This document shows positions 49,553 to 52,519 of a stretch of DNA of 52,519 nt, in pieces. The translations under genes and the position numbers were made by a program. Source of the stretch: JAIRQX01 sp031556255 (GTDB lineage: Bacteria; Chrysiogenota; Deferribacteres; Deferribacterales; JAISNW01); the NCBI GenBank assembly GCA_031556255.1, contig JAVBTI010000022.1, positions 1-52,519 of the forward strand, in the 5' to 3' direction. The notes under the pieces were generated by a model. That model was not told the origin of the DNA, ran no database searches, and worked only from the letters and a program-made list of their open reading frames with translations. Numbering within the stretch: the first letter of the stretch is position 1; every line of letters starts with the position of its first letter.

Positions 49553-50931
49553 TTCAGTCTGCTCAGGTATGAGTTTGCTTCGTCAATCTGAACTTTTACG
49601 GCCTCGGGGGAGGTGCCTCCATGGGATTTGCGGTTGCCTACGGAAGCTTCCACAGTGATATATCTGTAAATATCCTCCTCTATAAGGGGGGAAAAACCAC
49701 GCAGCTCGGAGAGTGACAGTTCCTGCAGCATTCGATTCTTTTCAATGGCATAATGCACCGCCTGACCAACGGCATGGTGGGCCTGCCTGAACGGTAACCC
49801 TTTCCGTACAAGGTAATCTGCCAGATCTGTTGCAGTGGAATAACCTTTTGAGGCGGCTTTTAACATATTGGTTTTGTTTATGCCCATTTTAGAGAGCATA
49901 GCGGCGAATATCCGCAGGCTGCTCAGTAGTGTGTCGAGACAGTCGAACACACCTTCCTTGTCTTCCTGCATATCTTTGTTGTATGCGAGAGGCAGGCCTT
50001 TCATGGCTGCCAGGAGCCCCATAAGGTCGCCATAGACCCGCCCGGTTTTCCCCCGGATGAGCTCGGGTATGTCGGGGTTTTTTTTCTGCGGCATGATACT
50101 GGAACCTGTGCAGAAGCCGTCACTCAGCACTATAAAAGCGAATTCAGATGTGGAGAATAAGATTATCTCTTCCGAAAGTCGCGACAGATGCATCATGCAG
50201 ATGGCGGCGGCGGACATAAACTCCAACGCAAAATCCCTGTCACTGACGGAGTCGATGCTGTTCGCTGTTGGTGCTGCAAAGCCCAGCTCTTTCGCCACAT
50301 ACGCCCTGTCTATGGGGAATGTTGTCCCCGCGAGGGCGCCTGCGCCCAGCGGGCAGTAGTTCATGCGGGCGGAGAGATCGGCAAAACGCCCGTAATCTCT
50401 GCGCAACATCTGAAAATATGCCATTATCCAGTGGGAAAAAAGCACTGGCTGCGCCGTCTGGAGGTGTGTATAGCCCGGCATGATCACATCTGTATTGGTT
50501 GACGCTTTATCCACAATCGTTTTTTGCAGATTGATGAGAGCCGTCTGTACGGCCGCTATTCCGTCGCGCATATAGAGCCTGAAATCGAGTGCCACCTGGT
50601 CGTTGCGGCTGCGTGCCGTGTGAAGCCTGCCGCCGGACGGCCCCAGGATCTCCGTGAGCCGCTTTTCCACCGCCATATGCACATCTTCGTCTTCAGTATT
50701 GAATGTGAATTTCCCGGTTTCTATTTCTCCAGAAATTGATACAAGCGCTTTTTCTATGGTTTCAGATTCGGTTGCATCTATAATCCCCTGTTTGCCGAGC
50801 ATACGCACATGGGCAATGCTACCTTTGATATCGTGCAGGGCCATCCGCTGATCGAAGGCTATGGAAGCGTTGAATTCGTCCACAAGTTTGTCTGTGGGTT
50901 CCGAAAAGCGTCCTGACCAAAGTTTTTTCAT
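49549..50931 (-). CDS. argH: Argininosuccinate lyase
   Basis: A 460-residue enzyme of the fumarase/aspartase superfamily that releases fumarate from argininosuccinate in the last arginine step. It begins KKLWSGRFSEPTDKLVDEFNAS, contains the EDVHMAVE and TARSRNDQVALDFRL segments, PGYTHLQTAQPVLFSHW, and the signature GSSIMPQKKNPD. Length and motifs are complete. It follows dnaA by 16 bases and is probably co-transcribed with it and with the lipoprotein gene. Confidence 0.96.
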   Translation of the reverse strand: MKKLWSGRFSEPTDKLVDEFNASIAFDQRMALHDIKGSIAHVRMLGKQGIIDATESETIEKALVSISGEIETGKFTFNTEDEDVHMAVEKRLTEILGPSGGRLHTARSRNDQVALDFRLYMRDGIAAVQTALINLQKTIVDKASTNTDVIMPGYTHLQTAQPVLFSHWIMAYFQMLRRDYGRFADLSARMNYCPLGAGALAGTTFPIDRAYVAKELGFAAPTANSIDSVSDRDFALEFMSAAAICMMHLSRLSEEIILFSTSEFAFIVLSDGFCTGSSIMPQKKNPDIPELIRGKTGRVYGDLMGLLAAMKGLPLAYNKDMQEDKEGVFDCLDTLLSSLRIFAAMLSKMGINKTNMLKAASKGYSTATDLADYLVRKGLPFRQAHHAVGQAVHYAIEKNRMLQELSLSELRGFSPLIEEDIYRYITVEASVGNRKSHGGTSPEAVKVQIDEANSYLSRLK

Positions 50932-50947
50932 GTGTTACCTCAATTCA

Positions 50948-52297
50948 CTATCCGAACGTTTTGGCGGATATTTTGCCGATAATCCCCGCCAAATACTCGT
51001 CACTTTTCAGCTGTTCTTTAATGCTGTCCACAGCGTATTTCACCGTGGTATGATCCCTGCCGCCGAAGTGGCCGCCGATCTCTTTAAGCGATAATCCCAG
51101 CCGTTCTTTCATAAGATACATGGCCACCTGCCGCGGATGTACTATACTCTGCGTGCGTTTTTTGGAAACCAGATCCGAAAGTTTGACATTGTATGTGTCC
51201 GAAACGGTGGATATAAGCTGCTGCGGACTGACCACAACGTTAGGTTTGCGTAGCTGCCCGCTGTCCTCCAGAGCTTTCTTGGCGAGTTCCTCCGTCATCG
51301 GCACCTTGTGAAAGTCGGCATACAGACTGACCCGTTTCAGCGCGCTGATCAGCTCCCGTACATTTTTTGTGGCCACGTTTTCAGCGAGATAGAAGGCAAG
51401 ATGATCGTCCAGCGCTATCCCCAGTTCCCCGGCTTTCTGCATCAATATGGCGGCGCGCTCTTCCGGCGCGGGCGGATGTATTTCCGCCTGAAATCCGCTG
51501 GCAAAACGGCTGCGCATGCGCTCTTCCATATCTATTTCCTGGGGCGACTCATCGGAAGTGATTATTATCTGCCGCTGCCTCATATGGAGGTCATTGAAGG
51601 TATTGAAAAAGAACTCGAGGGTTCTTTCCCTGTTTTTAAGGAACTGTATATCGTCCAGCATAAAAAGATCGACGGAGCGGAAGCGTTCCTTGAGCCTTTC
51701 CACGCGGTCCTGGGTTTGGTCTTTGTCTCCTTTGCGGAAAAGATTTATTACTTCAGTGGTGAAAGTTTCGCTGTCCATATAGAGAATCGTCATTTTGGGA
51801 AACTTTGCCCGCACCCGGTTGGCCACGGCATACATCAGATGGGTTTTTCCCAGGCCGGTTCCGCCGTAAATATATAGGGGGTTGTATATACTGAAGTTTC
51901 CGTCAGCTACGGCCAGAGCGGCACTGTGGGCAAACCCGTTTGAGTCGCCGGAGACAAAATTTTCAAAAGTTAAGCGGGCGTCCAGGGGTGAAAAATTATC
52001 TTTTATCGGCTGAACTTCTTCCCTGACGCGTGCTTTTGCCTTAGTCACTGTGGATTCATCCACCTGCACATATACCGGCGCATCTATGCCGAATTCGTCT
52101 TTTAAAATATTCTGCACGGGGATTAGATAATTCTTATCTATCCAGTTCTTATGGAATTTGCTGGGAGCAATTATTGTGATGGCGTCTGCGCGGTCGGCCG
52201 ATATTTTGGCAGGCCTCAGCCATGTATCCACGAGCTTGGCATCGACACTTTTGCTTATTGAAGCCAGAATATTGTCCCAGAGATTTTGATCGTACAT
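50948..52297 (-). CDS. dnaA: Chromosomal replication initiator DnaA
   Basis: A 449-residue initiator: domain I (1-80), a short linker, AAA+ domain III with Walker A YGGTGLGKTH (144-153), Walker B LFMLDDIQFL and the arginine-finger box, and a C-terminal DNA-binding domain with HPRQVAMYLMKERLGLSLKE and the signature GGRDHTTVKYA. It opens duplex at oriC in ATP form. The linker is short for the family. No good ribosome-binding site is seen before the ATG. dnaA is not next to dnaN in this window but followed by argH. Confidence 0.96.
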   Translation of the reverse strand: MYDQNLWDNILASISKSVDAKLVDTWLRPAKISADRADAITIIAPSKFHKNWIDKNYLIPVQNILKDEFGIDAPVYVQVDESTVTKAKARVREEVQPIKDNFSPLDARLTFENFVSGDSNGFAHSAALAVADGNFSIYNPLYIYGGTGLGKTHLMYAVANRVRAKFPKMTILYMDSETFTTEVINLFRKGDKDQTQDRVERLKERFRSVDLFMLDDIQFLKNRERTLEFFFNTFNDLHMRQRQIIITSDESPQEIDMEERMRSRFASGFQAEIHPPAPEERAAILMQKAGELGIALDDHLAFYLAENVATKNVRELISALKRVSLYADFHKVPMTEELAKKALEDSGQLRKPNVVVSPQQLISTVSDTYNVKLSDLVSKKRTQSIVHPRQVAMYLMKERLGLSLKEIGGHFGGRDHTTVKYAVDSIKEQLKSDEYLAGIIGKISAKTFG

Positions 52298-52519
52298 TGC
52301 TTTTTGTCACCCGTACCGAATAATTCGGATCGATAGAATAACCTCTGCATGCGAAAAATGCAAGGGCGGAGATCAAAAGGGAGTGGCCAATCGCACAGAT
52401 CAGAAAAAATCATAAACAGAGAAAGGAACTTCGCCCTTTCGGTGTGATAGTTTATACTTATGTTTAGCTTCTCCAAAGCGATTATAAGCATCCACAAAAA
52501 CATTCAGCACGCACCACAG
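52298..52519. promoter_or_regulatory. dnaA upstream region, possible oriC flank
   Basis: This A/T-rich region precedes dnaA on the minus strand. One 7/9 match to the DnaA box (ATCCACA within GCATCCACA, about 52487-52495) is visible, and GCATGCGAAAAATGC forms a weak inverted repeat near 52350. If an origin is linked to dnaA, it would extend beyond the window. No gene is seen. Confidence 0.35.

Noticed and set aside
1..52519. CRISPR arrays, prophage or integrase genes, tRNA or rRNA genes
   Set aside because: No regularly spaced repeat array, phage structural gene, full tRNA cloverleaf or rRNA segment was seen; the repeats present are palindromic intergenic units.

Overview
The window reads as a chromosomal segment of a Gram-negative anaerobic respirer. 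It carries a complete atypical (Sec-exported, cytochrome c-fused) nitrous oxide reductase locus, 2-oxoglutarate:ferredoxin oxidoreductase, two-subunit class I fumarase, anaerobic ribonucleotide reductase, two Tat-exported molybdopterin oxidoreductase modules and many [4Fe-4S] proteins. The gene set (Wolinella-like nos order, korDABC, FixABCX, class III NrdDG, cobalamin genes) would suit a Deferribacterota, Chrysiogenota or Campylobacterota-like lineage. That placement is an inference from gene content, not a match I could run.

Left part, minus strand: the edge of an IS3-family element (1-136) abuts a decayed gene. Then comes a ten-gene operon (499-10192): acyl-CoA dehydrogenase, enoyl-CoA hydratase, family I CoA-transferase, AtzG-like protein, amidase, MFS transporter, fixA, fixB, fixC, fixX. 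Its ends are visible: a sigma-54 promoter at 10236-10252 with two 17-bp palindromes spaced 52 bp apart upstream, and a rho-independent terminator at 427-462. The gene directly upstream (10557-12485) encodes a sigma-54 activator. The operon looks like carnitine (cai/fix) metabolism with the transporter and CoA-transferase swapped for unrelated families and an amidase added.

Middle, minus strand: nosZ-B-D-G-C1-C2-H-F-L-L-Y (22606 down to 12537), with a tandem nosL duplication and repeats between genes. A divergent Crp/Fnr-type regulator (22741) is separated from nosZ by two perfect palindromes. Next, a MocR-type regulator (23441-24823) diverges from a Tat-lipoprotein molybdopterin oxidoreductase plus an iron-sulfur subunit (25092-29049), followed by cobS-cobD.

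Right part: fumarase (minus) diverges from malate dehydrogenase (plus). Then follow korDABC, serA, a CHAP-domain protein, a lone peptide-type ABC ATPase, and a second MocR-like regulator that has lost the PLP lysine. This regulator stands in front of a second molybdopterin oxidoreductase/iron-sulfur pair (41346-44983). On the minus strand, nrdD-nrdG are preceded by a cobalamin riboswitch (about 48232-48375), and the window closes with dnaA, argH and a lipoprotein gene.

How it fits together: electrons from 2-oxoacid and acyl-CoA oxidation (Kor, Fix, TCA enzymes) could feed periplasmic reductases (NosZ and two unidentified molybdenum enzymes), with cobalamin synthesis and a B12 switch on anaerobic dNTP synthesis. 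The most novel-looking items are the cai-like amide/CoA operon, the two anchorless molybdenum-enzyme modules with MocR-type regulators (one without its PLP lysine), the riboswitch on class III RNR, and a 22-bp duplication around a repeat insertion between korB and korC.
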